Part shown: piece by piece, positions 23,175-33,799 of the stretch
Position numbering within the stretch: the stretch's first letter is position 1
Layout of the letters: every line of letters starts with the position of its first letter
Source: Chlorops oryzae
Lineage: Eukaryota; Arthropoda; Insecta; Diptera; Chloropidae
Reading direction: 5' to 3'
Assembly (NCBI GenBank): GCA_020466095.1
Contig: CM035808.1
Location: 38,506,366 to 38,570,365 of the forward strand
Length of the DNA stretch: 64,000 bases
Notes under the pieces: generated by a model
What the model was told of the DNA's origin: nothing
Database searches by the model: none
What the model saw: only the letters and a program-made list of their open reading frames with translations
Made by a program: the position numbers and the translations under genes

Positions 23175-24317
23175 CAGGAGATTTCCGATTTAACGAGCTC
23201 AATGTTACCAGCACTTCTCGTTAAATCGAATTTCTCGTTAAATTGAGTACCATCATAAAATCATTTTTTTCTTATTGTAAGAGATTAAAATTATAAATTG
23301 GGCTTATAAACAATTTTTTTTTTCAAAAGAATTATTATAACAAAAAAAAAAAAAAACATAACAGCTCTTCATTTTGGTTCATATTAAACATATACATAAC
23401 GTCTATGTAAACAGAGTAAAAAACTTATGAGATCACGTTTTGTTTAAATTATAAAATACATAGGTAATATGGGGCATTCTTTTCAATTGCGCGAAATTTT
23501 TTACAGTTTCTAGATATGAAATTATTCAACATGTAGTCCAAAATATTTCTCAGAATGCTTTATTTACGGAAGACCGTTAGTTTAAAGTTTGCTGAAAACC
23601 CGTTTTTTAACAAAAATTCAAAGAAAGTTTGATGAATTGAATTGAGAGTTTACTGTCAAAGAGTAATGATGATAAGTAAACAACTGCAGTATTGCCAGTA
23701 GAAAAATGTATTTTTGCGTTAAAAAGGGGGAGGGGTTTGAGAAATCTTTTGCTTGATTACATGGCGAGTCTGATTTATACCAGACCTGTAGCAATCCAAC
23801 TTCCCCCGGGTGGGGCAAAGAATTTTCCAAAATTTTTTCCTTTTAATTTTCGTAGTTCCTTCCACCTAAGACCAAGAATCGTGGTGGGGCAAAGACCCTC
23901 CTAGCCCCTGGGTTGGTACGCGACTGATTTCTACTAACGTATGCTTACGTGGGGGATTAAAAATTGACATCACTGAACAACTGTGCACAATTAAAGCGGT
24001 AAGTCCAACAGCGCCTGCGCTTTTTCGATTTCACGCAGGTCACGCAAAATTGAACATTACTTTTCATACATTGACTGCTTGCGGCAGTTGGCGCAGCACA
24101 CGCGCTTTTAGACTCCTCGCTTAACTATTTCTTGGATTCCTCTTTGTTTCTCTTTATGCTTTTTCACTGATTTATTATGTTGCTCGCTAAACCGAGTGCA
24201 CAAAAAAATTTTTGTGCCATTTTGCTCGTTATATAAGATACTCAATGGAACGAATTTAAGTGCTCGTTAAATGCAAAACTCGCTAACGCGAATACTCGTT
24301 AAATCGGAAATCTCCTG
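23175..24317. mobile_element. Pogo-like non-autonomous transposon, 1143 bp, perfect TIRs
   Basis: TA at 23173 and at 24318 flank perfect TIRs of about 23 bp starting CAGGAGATTTCCGATTTAAC. The same TCGTTAAATCG theme is repeated subterminally on both sides, for example CTCGTTAAATCGAATTTC near 23218 and CTCGTTAAATGC near 24261. TA target and CAG-starting ends fit Tc1/mariner-pogo. No transposase is recognisable. A hAT MITE is nested at 23781-23926. Confidence 0.85.
23781..23926. mobile_element. hAT-type MITE, 146 bp, nested in pogo-like element
   Basis: The left end is CAGACCTGTAGCAATCC and the right end, in reverse complement, is CAGTCGCGTACCAACCC. The flanks ATTTATAC (23773-23780) and ATTTCTAC (23927-23934) agree at 7 of 8 positions and fit the nTnnnnAn pattern of Ac-type hAT targets. 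GGTGGGGCAAAGA occurs twice inside. It is non-coding and younger than its host element. Confidence 0.65.
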
Positions 24318-24319
24318 TA

Positions 24320-24665
24320 TAACAAAAAAAAAAATAAAATATTCTTCATACTACGCTCGTTTAAAGGTTAATTTTGTATATTTTTCGAATATGCATAGCA
24401 AATTTGTTGGCAACCAAGCAGATGTATCTTTTAAATATCTAAAATATCTAAAAAAAAATTTGACTTTAAGACGTCCCAGGTAGGCCCAATATAAACCGAT
24501 TTTGTTATTTTATGTCTTAAAAGAAAGGTGAATCTACTCTCTACAAAGTTTAATTTCTAGGGCGTTTCCCGCAGATTCCGAAAAAAAAACCATAAAGAAC
24601 GGAGTTTTATGCCAAATGCCACCCGGCGCCCTAAATTTTATTTTTAACGAACAGTCTTGGGTAAA
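24320..24665. other. Short AT-rich spacer
   Basis: Between two TA-flanked elements; nothing recognised. Confidence 0.4.
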
Positions 24666-24667
24666 TA

Positions 24668-25293
24668 CCCTGTAGAAGATGGGGGTAAATTGGGGCTCTA
24701 GCGAGTAGTCCTCGAGTATAGGAAAAAGAAGCAGTGCACGAGTATAGATACCGAGAGTAGAGACTGAAGGGACCGAGTTCGATCCCTGTCGCAGGCGAAA
24801 AATATGTGGAAGAATAGTAAAATTCAAAAATACGAAAACTTGAAAATAAAATACACACGCTTGTCTGACTTCACCATTGGTGCATTGACGTCTCAGAGCT
24901 TGTTCAAATATTTCTTTGAATTTAGAACCTTTTTTTTATTTTTTATTTGCATTTTGTTCTTCTTAATATTTAATTTTGAATAACTAATCTAAAAAAAAAA
25001 AATTAATAAATTCGCTTTGGCGAGAATCGAAGCGTGCGGCAAATGCTCTACCCATGCGCTACTTCATCCCGAGCCGTTGCCTTTGCTAGTAACGTAACAT
25101 ATGAAATGTACTTCATTGGCCCCATAATCTCTACTTCTACACTACTTCAAAGGCGAGTAGAGATTTTTCAATGACAGCACAATGTTAAAATCGTCAGTTG
25201 AATGCATTGTGGGGGAAATTAACGGCGAGTAGTACTGGGGCATTTACGAGTACTCTTAGACCATACGCTGGAGTACTCCAATCTTCTACAGGG
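24668..25293. mobile_element. TA-flanked TIR element carrying tRNA-like Pol III boxes
   Basis: TA at 24666 and at 25294 flank ends CCCTGTAGAAGATGGGGG and, in reverse complement, CCCTGTAGAAGATTGGAG. Subterminal CGAGTA/AGTACT motifs are numerous: near 24700-24765 on the left, and at 25140-25280 on the right. Internally the plus strand has a B-box-like GAGTTCGATCCCTG (24775-24788), and the minus strand has an A-box-like TAGCGCATGGGTAGAGCA followed by a B-box-like GCTTCGATTCTCGCC (25019-25061). It has no coding capacity. The element at 41332-41696 shares the CCCT end and TA target and appears related. Confidence 0.7.
25015..25078 (-). other. Degenerate tRNA-like segment (A and B box) inside a TIR element
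   Basis: On the minus strand the A-box-like TAGCGCATGGGTAGAGCA (25044-25061) is followed by the B-box-like GCTTCGATTCTCGCC (25019-25033). The spacing between the boxes is too short for a normal anticodon arm, so this is a shortened tRNA-derived sequence and not a working tRNA gene. Poly-A on the plus strand just left of it gives a T run downstream on the minus strand, as a Pol III terminator would. Confidence 0.5.
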
Positions 25294-25308
25294 TACAGAG
25301 CAATTTTT

Positions 25309-25331
25309 TCTCTCTCTCGATCGCTCGCTCG

Positions 25332-25387
<56 letters not shown>

Positions 25388-25433
25388 CTCTCTTCTCTCT
25401 CTCTCGTCTCTCGTCTCTTGTCTCTCTCTCTTA
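25309..25433. repeat. (CT)n microsatellite, about 125 bp
   Basis: CT repeats with CTCG interruptions sit between the TIR element ending at 25293 and a Tigger-like remnant. They generate a Ser/Leu-repeat open frame that is not a protein. Confidence 0.95.
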
Positions 25434-26285
25434 GCGGACACCTACAGGACCCAAAAAATTTGTCCGCTTAACTGAGGTGTCTACTGAGATGGGCACGGGC
25501 CGGGCCGGGCCTGGGGCCGCCGGCCTAGGTCAAAAAATACGGGCTTCGGGCACAAAAAATTCAAAAACGGGCTTTTTCCGTGCGGGCCGGGCCTCAGGTT
25601 GAAATCCCGCAGGCCCGTAGGCCGAAAAGAGGCCCGCTACATATTAAGCACATGAACAATGTCTTTATCGGAAAGGCACTTATTTCATCTGCGGCCTTTT
25701 ACATATTCGATTTTGGCCGATTTTCGAATTGAGTAAGAGTGACATGTTGATTTTTATACATAAAAATATGTAGGGAGATTTCAAGAATGATAGATATACA
25801 GGTCACGAAATTAGAATGTTTTGTTGAATTGACGTTATTTGTTCAATTTTTACTATGTTTGGGCTACGAATCTCTGTGTTCCTATGCCATTTTTAAGGCC
25901 GTTTTCTTGCATTGCGTTATTTCGGCAAGTGAAAAGTTTTTTATTAGAACTCAGCTTTGAAAATGGCTCAGGAGAACAAAGATGTTGCAGCCCAAACATG
26001 GGAAAAATGGAACAATAACTACAAACAACTACAAACTAATTTTTTTTAATCATTTTTTTCGGGCCGGGCCTGGCCGGCCCGGGCCTCTTTGAAAATTTTC
26101 CGGAAAAATCTGCTTCGGGCCGGACCGGGCCGGGCCTCAAAATTGGCCCGTGCCCATCTCTAGTGTCTACCCAAGAAGAAACTATTTGAGATTCTGGAAC
26201 AGTAGATTATTCCCAAAAAGTGACAGCCTAAGAGAGGTGTCCGATACAGAGGACTGTCCGCAAGCTGAGAGTACACTTTATAAGA
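25434..26285. mobile_element. Tigger/pogo-like remnant split by a GC-rich hAT element
   Basis: Both sides of the hAT insertion carry the same vocabulary: TAGCGGACACC and TGTCCGCTTAACTGAGGTGT on the left, and AGAGAGGTGTCCGATAC and GACTGTCCGCAAGC on the right. These GTCCGCTTA-type motifs are what TIRs and subterminal repeats of pogo/Tigger elements look like. The exact ends are not defined, and the coordinates include the inserted hAT (25495-26162). Confidence 0.45.
25495..26162. mobile_element. hAT element, 668 bp, with very GC-rich termini and perfect 8-bp TSD
   Basis: GTGTCTAC at 25487-25494 is repeated at 26163-26170. The ends are TGAGATGGGCACGGGCC and, in reverse complement, TAGAGATGGGCACGGGCC. 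Both subterminal zones consist of CGGGCCGGGCC-type repeats: about 25500-25635 on the left and 26060-26155 on the right. An AT-rich core lies between them. A 26-residue frame beginning MAQENKDVAAQTWEKW at about 25963 is too short to interpret. Confidence 0.85.
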
Positions 26286-28499
26286 TATTTGGGGAAAATA
26301 GAAGATTAACTTCTAAGCTTTTCTAGTTATCAAATCAATCAAAAGAGCAAAAAAAAAAAAACATAAATAAAAATATACAGTTCATTGAGTTAGTTATTCT
26401 GTGGCCGGCATAACATCAACTTCGAAAATTCTGCAGCTACGGCTACAAGTTCGAGTTCGAATTCAAGACGACGAACAGTCGGACGGACGTACAAGTGGCT
26501 GGCTGGCTGACTGACTGACTCAATGGAATGAGTTTGGTATGCATGCATTTGACGATTTGAGTTGTTACATGAGTGAATACACTATACGGTCGGTCACATA
26601 ACTGAATGGGTGAATGAACCTTAATGAGAATATGAACCTAGCGAGCACAACAAATTTACTTTATATTAACACACATATGCATGTACAGCGGTGTACGTAT
26701 GTATGTCTGTATGTATATATGATGAATGCATGTAGGTATGTACAGTGCAAGAGCAGTGCAGAAATGTATACAAAAAACAAAAAAAATAAATAAAATAAAA
26801 TAAAATAAGTCACATTGCAAAGTGCGCAACTCGACGACTTTATTTGAAAGCGAAAAGCGATGAAGGAAAAAATTAAAGCAAAAAAAAAAAAATAAATTAA
26901 TTCAAATTAAACGAACAAAACGAAGATATGAATAAGAAGAAACCGAAGAAAACGATCGAATCGAAATCTCAGTAAAATGCCTTAGTCGAGACTCATGAAT
27001 AACTTTAAAAAAAATCTTGAAATCATGAAGAAATCCGTCCCCACCGTTCAAATATGCATCAAAACAACAACAAATCACAACAAAAATAAAAACAACAGAA
27101 CAGCAACAACAACAACAACAAGTGAAGTCCACACTGACGGACTGAATGGCATCCCAGTTGGAAATAGGCGGACATGCTCAGATTGGCATCGCTCTCTTCG
27201 TCTTTTGCTTGTGCTGCTCTTGTCCGTTTCTCACATACATACTTACATATGTATGTGGATGGATAATCGGATGATAATTCGCTAAATTCAATGGCTATAT
27301 TTGGAAGATTTGTCTACCCGACCAAACCGAACCGAACCGAGCCGAGCTTAGCCGAGTCGAGCCTAACTGAACCATTCAACTGTTAGAGTGACTAAGAAAA
27401 ATCGACAAACAGATAGACAGGCGGCGAAACGGACGGACATCATACCCAGCACTACATGATTGAACATGTCAAAAGGTGGACTTGGTCGTTTGGTACAGTT
27501 TGCGAATCTTGAACCACACCACCATCGAAACATAATCGTCTCGAGGCTTCGCCACTCTCTCTTCGCGCTTTGCTCGCACATTGCGCAAATGGCAAAACTA
27601 ATCTAACCAGTTTTTCATTTTCTTTTTTACTTTTCAATTTTATTTTTGCTCAGTTAAATAATACAATATAAGTAGACACAATACAATACATAAGTAGTAT
27701 TTATGTACACAAATGTGCGCTACATAATTGGGCATGAGTAAACGACTGGATGATAAATGCAGAGACATACACAGGCCGAGAAGACAGAGAGCGCGGAGTG
27801 CAGAGCGCGCTGCTTTTAATCGAATTTTGTTCGAGACACGACGATTCACTGGCGCGGGGGCCCTGAAAAGGGGATCGTTTGGATTACGAGAAAAATTGCC
27901 TGAATCACAACAGTAGAAAACAAAAATGGCGTCGCTTAAATACCAATATCTTATTTATTAGGCTTTGTGTAGTGCTCTTGTTGTTGTAGCTGTTGCTGCC
28001 CGTGGAGATGAGAGGCGAGGCGAGGCGCGGCGCGGAGATTGCGTCGTACGCATTTTCAATGCAATTCGATGATGGTGGCTGCCATACAATTTATTTGTTT
28101 TCTTTAAATAATTTCAAATCTGAAATAACCTAAGAATGCTTTACGCTATACAGTTGGGTCCTATTTATCCTAAAATTTACCTCTGATTGACTTGACCTTC
28201 GGATTCGAATTTTGTTTGTTGGTAGGTCTGACGAAATTTTCTCACATCGCTAGTTACACCAAATTTATGACTAATAGGCACATATGAATATGGATCGCAC
28301 TGGAATGAAATGAAATGTGGACAGGTCCATAGAAGGAATCTAGTGACAACGTAATCGAAAACATCGAAGGTTTTTGAAGAACATCGATGATTTGGATTCA
28401 TTGAAATTTACTTTAGCTTGGACAAAGTGGTGCTGGTGTTGACAGAGGGCTTTCTGTTTTTTTTTTTTTTAAATGGACAGATTGCAAAAAAATTCTCTT
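26286..28499. other. Low-complexity, possibly regulatory DNA; no gene recognised
   Basis: It contains TATG-type repeats (about 26690-26745), poly-A tracts near 26880, a CAA tract near 27105, CCGAACCGAACC (27325-27365) and GC-rich patches (27770-27860, 28010-28060). Minus-strand Cys/Val-rich frames are antisense CAA repeats. Confidence 0.4.
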
Positions 28500-28535
28500 T
28501 GTAATAGGGCGATATTCGCTCGAAAATTCAAATTT

Positions 28536-28645
28536 CGATTATCAAAACTATCGATAATCGAGCCTATCGATTATTAAACCTATAGATTATTGAACCTTTA
28601 TTTGCGCAATCGATTATTGCAACTATCGATTATTTAACTATTGAT
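28536..28645. repeat. TCGATTATT tandem-like cluster
   Basis: At least six spaced copies of ATCGATTATT/CTATCGATAATCG variants occur at intervals of about 16-22 bp. This resembles hAT subterminal repeat clusters such as those at 18.2-18.9 kb, but no element ends were found. Confidence 0.5.
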
Positions 28646-28899
28646 AGTTTTCCAACTCTATCAAACCCAAAAATAAGACAAACCAACAGACTTTCTTGCT
28701 TAATCATGTCTTGAAAAATTTTCAGAAATTCTGCGAGTCTTATGTGTCCTATTTTACAAACCAAATGAGAATTATAGGCGTCATGTAAACTGCGTACTAA
28801 TGCATGATGCCAGATCGAGGAGTATCTCCCGTTTTGAGGATTTCGATTCAACTTTAACAAGATTCAGTTAAATGTTTAGCGAGGATTTTTAACTTTTCA

Positions 28900-31800
28900 A
28901 CTTTTCTTGAAAAGAGAAATCAGTCATCCTGTTTAAATATCTCAAGGAAAAAGAGTCACCAAAATAAACAAGCTAGAATCAGTGCTGGTTACTTACAACC
29001 TATGGAGAATTGAGTAAGTAAGGCTTGAAAATTGGCTTCCTTGGAATATTAGGCGACATGCATTAATTGGCGAATGCTACTTTTGCAGCAATTTTGATAT
29101 GTGCTGCTTTTATTGTTTCTCACCATTAATATTTATTTATGTGATATTAAATGTTAAACAGCTCAAACATGCTTATTTGAAACAATTGTCATTTGCCAAA
29201 CGAGAGATTATTAGAAATTTTAACCATATAACTTTCTATAGTGACTATGATGAATCGACTACGATAGACCAGCTCGGAAAGTCCGAGACTTCTGACAGAC
29301 TACTTTGAACATGAAGTGTGAATTGTAACTTTGATGTTGGAATCTTGAACTACACTCTTCATGAGCTATCCGTCCAGAGGGCTAATCCTCTTTTAAACTT
29401 TCTCTCTTCGCGCTATTGATGAAAACTTTGCAAAGGTTTCAAAAATAAGAAAAAATTAAAGTTTTAACTTTTAAATCTTTTGGTAATTACAATGTAGACT
29501 CAACTTTCACAATAGTTTTAGAAAAATGGATTTCTATAGGTACATTATATCTGTGGCATAAATCTTATAGCCGAAAAAAAACCTCGATTCTTCGTCAACC
29601 TGAAAAGATTATGAATGCAAAGAAACTCCATTCGATTGTGGAAAGAGTAAATGGATTTTAACAAAGCCTGTGTTCATAGTAACAAGGACTGTTAACAATT
29701 ATCGAGTCTCGATTTTTTATGTGTAATCCCAGCCAAACCAAAGAGTCCGCACGGAGCTCCCAAAGACTGATTTTCCGAAGCGCAAATGTCCCTTAAACGC
29801 TCCCACATAAGCGTTTTTTCAGGAGAAAAGAGCACGAAGCCTATTTTGAAAAAGTGTACTGTTTGGGATCTCACAATTTTTCTTTCGTAATTGCTAGAAT
29901 CTTCTTAAAGAGTCTGCTTGGAGTCTTTTTCAGCTATAAATGTTTTAAACTTACTTATGAATTGGTGTCCTAATATGAATCGTGGCGTTGTTCATTGAGA
30001 CTTAGGCAAAAGCGATACTTCGAAGAGTTTTTGAAGTGTGCATTTACATTCGAGACACTTCGTCAGGGTGCTTTTAAAGGAGTCCTTTTACACTCTTTTT
30101 CTGAGCACTCCGAATATGGTTGGCGGACTGTTCTTTATTACATTCTAGATTGAGTAAACAAACTTTCACAAGGTCTGTTCGTTACCGAGGATGTTCACTT
30201 AATTTCCTTTATTAAATCCAAAAAAGTAACTTCATTGTCAAAGTTACTAAAAATAAACTTATTTTTTCGACTTCAAGCACCCCTATTATTAGGGATAGGG
30301 AACACTATTAATCATATATGTAATAATTTCAATCGGTTTAAATTCTATTTTACAAATCAAAATCATATGAATAAACTGGTTTCGATTAATCACTAATCTC
30401 ATTTAGGTTTCATATTTCCAAACTAATTCGAAATGTATCTTTTTACTTTTACTTTCAGATAAGGCAGATTTTTGTACATAGCTCTTAGGAGGCGTTTCAC
30501 ATAAATACTGCTAGCATCTTGCTGGTTCGCACTTACAACCGTATGCGATTGGTTTTGAGATTGGCTGTTTCCACTTGAAATTTTCGAGGTCTTTGCACTT
30601 TTACATCAGATGAATTTTTGTTTTAGACACCATTAATTTTTTACTTATGCGAATATGTTCGGCCACATGCTTGATTGACAATATTTTAAACGATTATATA
30701 GAAATTTTAAAATATATCAGTAGTACTACGATGATTCAACTTTATTCTCCATTAATAAAAGTACCATTCTAAGTATACTAAATAATGTTAAAATTTTTTT
30801 TGGGACTTCCCCATTATGGGTCGACACATAATCCTTATTTAAATTTCTCGGTCATTCAACGACTAGTATGAGAAATGGTTTGACAAGTTAAAATCGATAG
30901 ATATTCGAAAAAATCGCACTTTTGTCGTATTTTTAAGGATGCGTCAGACTCAGAGCGTTCACAAAAGGACAATGCTATGTAATTAACGCATCTTGCCAAA
31001 ATGAAACGATTCTTTGAATCTGAAGTTATATGGAAACATCCATCTTGATTGTGGAAAGAGTACAATGGATTTTAACAGAGCCTAGAATACAAGGACTTTT
31101 GACGAATTATTGAGTTTCGATTTTTTAATCGAGTAATCGATGCCAATCCAAAGAGTTAAGATGGAGTCCACAAATAATCATTTTCTGTAGAAATGTACAT
31201 TATGAAGTTGCAATAACGTTTTTTTTCAGGAGAAAAGAGCACAACCAATGAAAAATCGTGTCACTTTTGGTCTCACAATTGCTATCTTTCGGTAATCGGC
31301 TAAATCGTTCTTAATAGTTCGCTTGGGTTTTTTTCAGCTAATAAATCGTTTTTAACCGAACTATTTTGTCCTAATATTCTTGCTTGTTTAATGAGAGTTG
31401 AAAAGACTACTTGATAGATTCCTTCAATTGCTTCACTCCGAGTAAAAATTGTCAGGCCCTTTTAAAGGAGCCCTTTTAATTTGAGCGCTCGAAAAATGTC
31501 GAAACTGTTCTAAATTCGATCTAGATTGAGCTACAAATTTCAAAGGCCAAATGTCTGTAAATGTTAACTATTATTCCCTATAATCGAGCCCAGTAACCAT
31601 TGTCAAAGTCTAAAAAAACGTCATTTTTCCGAGCTTCAAGCACGCCCTATATTAGAGGGCAAAATTAAAAAATTATGAAATTTGACATTTGACGGTTTAA
31701 ACTTATCAAATCGAACAATATATCCAGTCTTTCAATTTGCAAAGACGATTGTGTTTCGAGTTGAAGATTTGCACTCGATCACATCCAGTCATTGATTTTT

Positions 31801-33250
31801 CCGTGATTCAGAATTCCCACGACGAGGGAATCAAATTATCGAGAAATTAACAATTTTAAAAACAAACAGGTATTATAGAATTTTAAATAGAAAAACAATA
31901 TTTAATTAAATTCTGTATATCCACCGGACTTGTAAATGGCCGTGAATTTTTTTATTTTAAATTTCCGTTTTGTTATTTCAAGAAATTCGAGGGCCGATAG
32001 ACTCAGAAGCTGTGCAATCCTATTTTTTTAAGGATTGCGTCGTAATTCATTTAGCGCGCAATATCAAATTATTAATTATTAATAATACAGTATTATTGAT
32101 AAATATAATTCTTTCGGAAATTTCGCTCGTTCTAAGAAAAATTCTCCTAAATCTTAAGAATCTTATTTAACTAACCAATTTTACATTCCATTTTCGCAAA
32201 AAATTTGGCAACTCTACGCTCTATGTTGATTTTGAAAAATTAATAGTTGTTTAGCTAATTTAAATACTCAATTATAATGTGATATAAACTTGCGGACCCC
32301 GGTGATAGACGGGATAATTTAAACAGGCAAGAGAAGAAGAATTATAATGTATGTAAACATATAATAAATATATACAATGTCAGTCAAATAAGCGTTTAAT
32401 TAAATATTTTAAAAGAATTGTAAAACATTATTCATTTTGCAACAATACCATTTTCTGTATACTTCCCACGCATGGGATGCAGACTTCATTTAAGCCGCCA
32501 AAGTGTCTGCATTCGAAACTCGACATTTGTATGGATTTTCTCGACGACTTGTTTATGTTCGCAATCGTACGTCACACGATTTGTTCAAGATCGTTTAGCC
32601 AGGTCGAATATCGGTGCAAGTGCTTGTTACGAGATTGGAATATAAATTTATTCTATCGTAGTAACTACAAATTAAATTTTTTCATAATAATGTACATATA
32701 TGTATATCTCATAATAATGTTACATTTTTTCTTGGTTTCCCGTTATTTGTGCTGCTGACAATTCCTAAAATGCTGGTCATTAACATATGTTTCACTAGAC
32801 ATGTGCAGTTAAAATCGATAGATATTCGGAAAAAATCGCACTTTCTTCGCATCTTTTAAGGATGCGCAGAAGATGCGGTTCAGCAAACAACAATTGCATG
32901 TAAATTCACACCGCATCTTGCCAAAATGCTGAAAGATGCTAGATGCGGTTATAGTGGAAACATCCTCTTAGTTTGTGGATGAAAGACGTACGGGTGGCAG
33001 AGCTAGAATACAACCGATTTTTGCGATTATTGAGGTTTTCGATGCTTTTAAATCGATACTATCGATGTTTTCATACAAAAGTTAAGATATTGCGACAAAT
33101 TTAATTCATATTCTGTAGAAATGTACATTTGGAGGTTGAAAGATGTTTTTTTCGGAGTAGGCACCCCAATGAGGAAACCATCGATAGTCACACAAAAACA
33201 TCAATTAGTATTTTTACATTAATCAAATATCAGAAACAGGAGCAACAATA
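28900..33250 (+). repeat. Decayed array of about 1.4-1.5 kb repeat units (two units plus a partial third)
   Basis: Landmarks recur in order. GCTGGTT..ACTTACAACC is at 28984 and 30521. GATTGTGGAAAGAGTA is at 29634 and 31047. CAGGAGAAAAGAGCAC is at 29820 and 31227. CTTTTAAAGGAGxCCTTTTA is at about 30072 and 31458. CTTCAAGCACxCCCTAT is at about 30273 and 31637. GTTAAAATCGATAGATATTCG is at 30888 and 32810. A partial third unit covers about 32798-33250, with ATTCTGTAGAAATGTACAT also in unit 2 (near 31180). Divergence is high and offsets drift from about 1540 to 1365 bp. No coding capacity recognised. Confidence 0.6.
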
Positions 33251-33516
33251 ACTGAGACCCGAAATAGATTGTTAACTACTCGACTGTCAAAACTTTTTTT
33301 TTGGAATTCCTGGCTCCAGCTTGAAAGCATTTTTAAATAAAACTACCAGAAACCATAATCATTATACAAAGTGTAAGCGCTCAGTTAGTTTGAACCTAAC
33401 GTGACTTGATTAAAATTAATAATAAAAGCTTGCGATCTTTGGAAATTTTTTATTCCGTTTAAATTAATCGATTTAATCGATTAATCGGTTAATATCTTTC
33501 GATCTAATTGGCTGAA

Positions 33517-33701
33517 TATACACTTGGGCAATTGCCTAACTTTCGGCGACAGAGAGACGCAAAGACGTGAGGGGTAGCTTGTCTAATTTTCGCCCAGCGA
33601 AAAAGCCGCACCAAAAAATGTACGTGTGAAAAACCAATTGGACTAGTGTACGGGCAAATTTCCAATTTTTGGTGTGGGTAATTTTTAGACAAGTGTACAT
33701 C
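33517..33701. repeat. Possible small TIR element
   Basis: TACACTTGGGCAATTGCC at the left and, in reverse complement from the right, TACACTTGTCTAAAAATTAC suggest a 185-bp insertion with short inverted ends. It lies in DNA rich in TTAATCGATTAA motifs. The shared arm is only 8 perfect bases, so this is weak. Confidence 0.3.
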
Positions 33702-33799
33702 CACTCATTGGTATTGCAATTATTATGATTCAATTAATCATATGATGCGTTAATCGATTATTGACCGAAAAATGTTCATCCCTATCTATTATTAAAAAT

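Noticed and set aside
25198..25434. Ser/Leu-repeat open frame
   Set aside because: A translation of the CT microsatellite.
32798..33790. One large hAT element from TAGACATGTGCAG to the ATCCCTATC end
   Set aside because: The two ends do not match each other and no 8-bp duplication is found. The left end is shared with the neighbouring repeat array.
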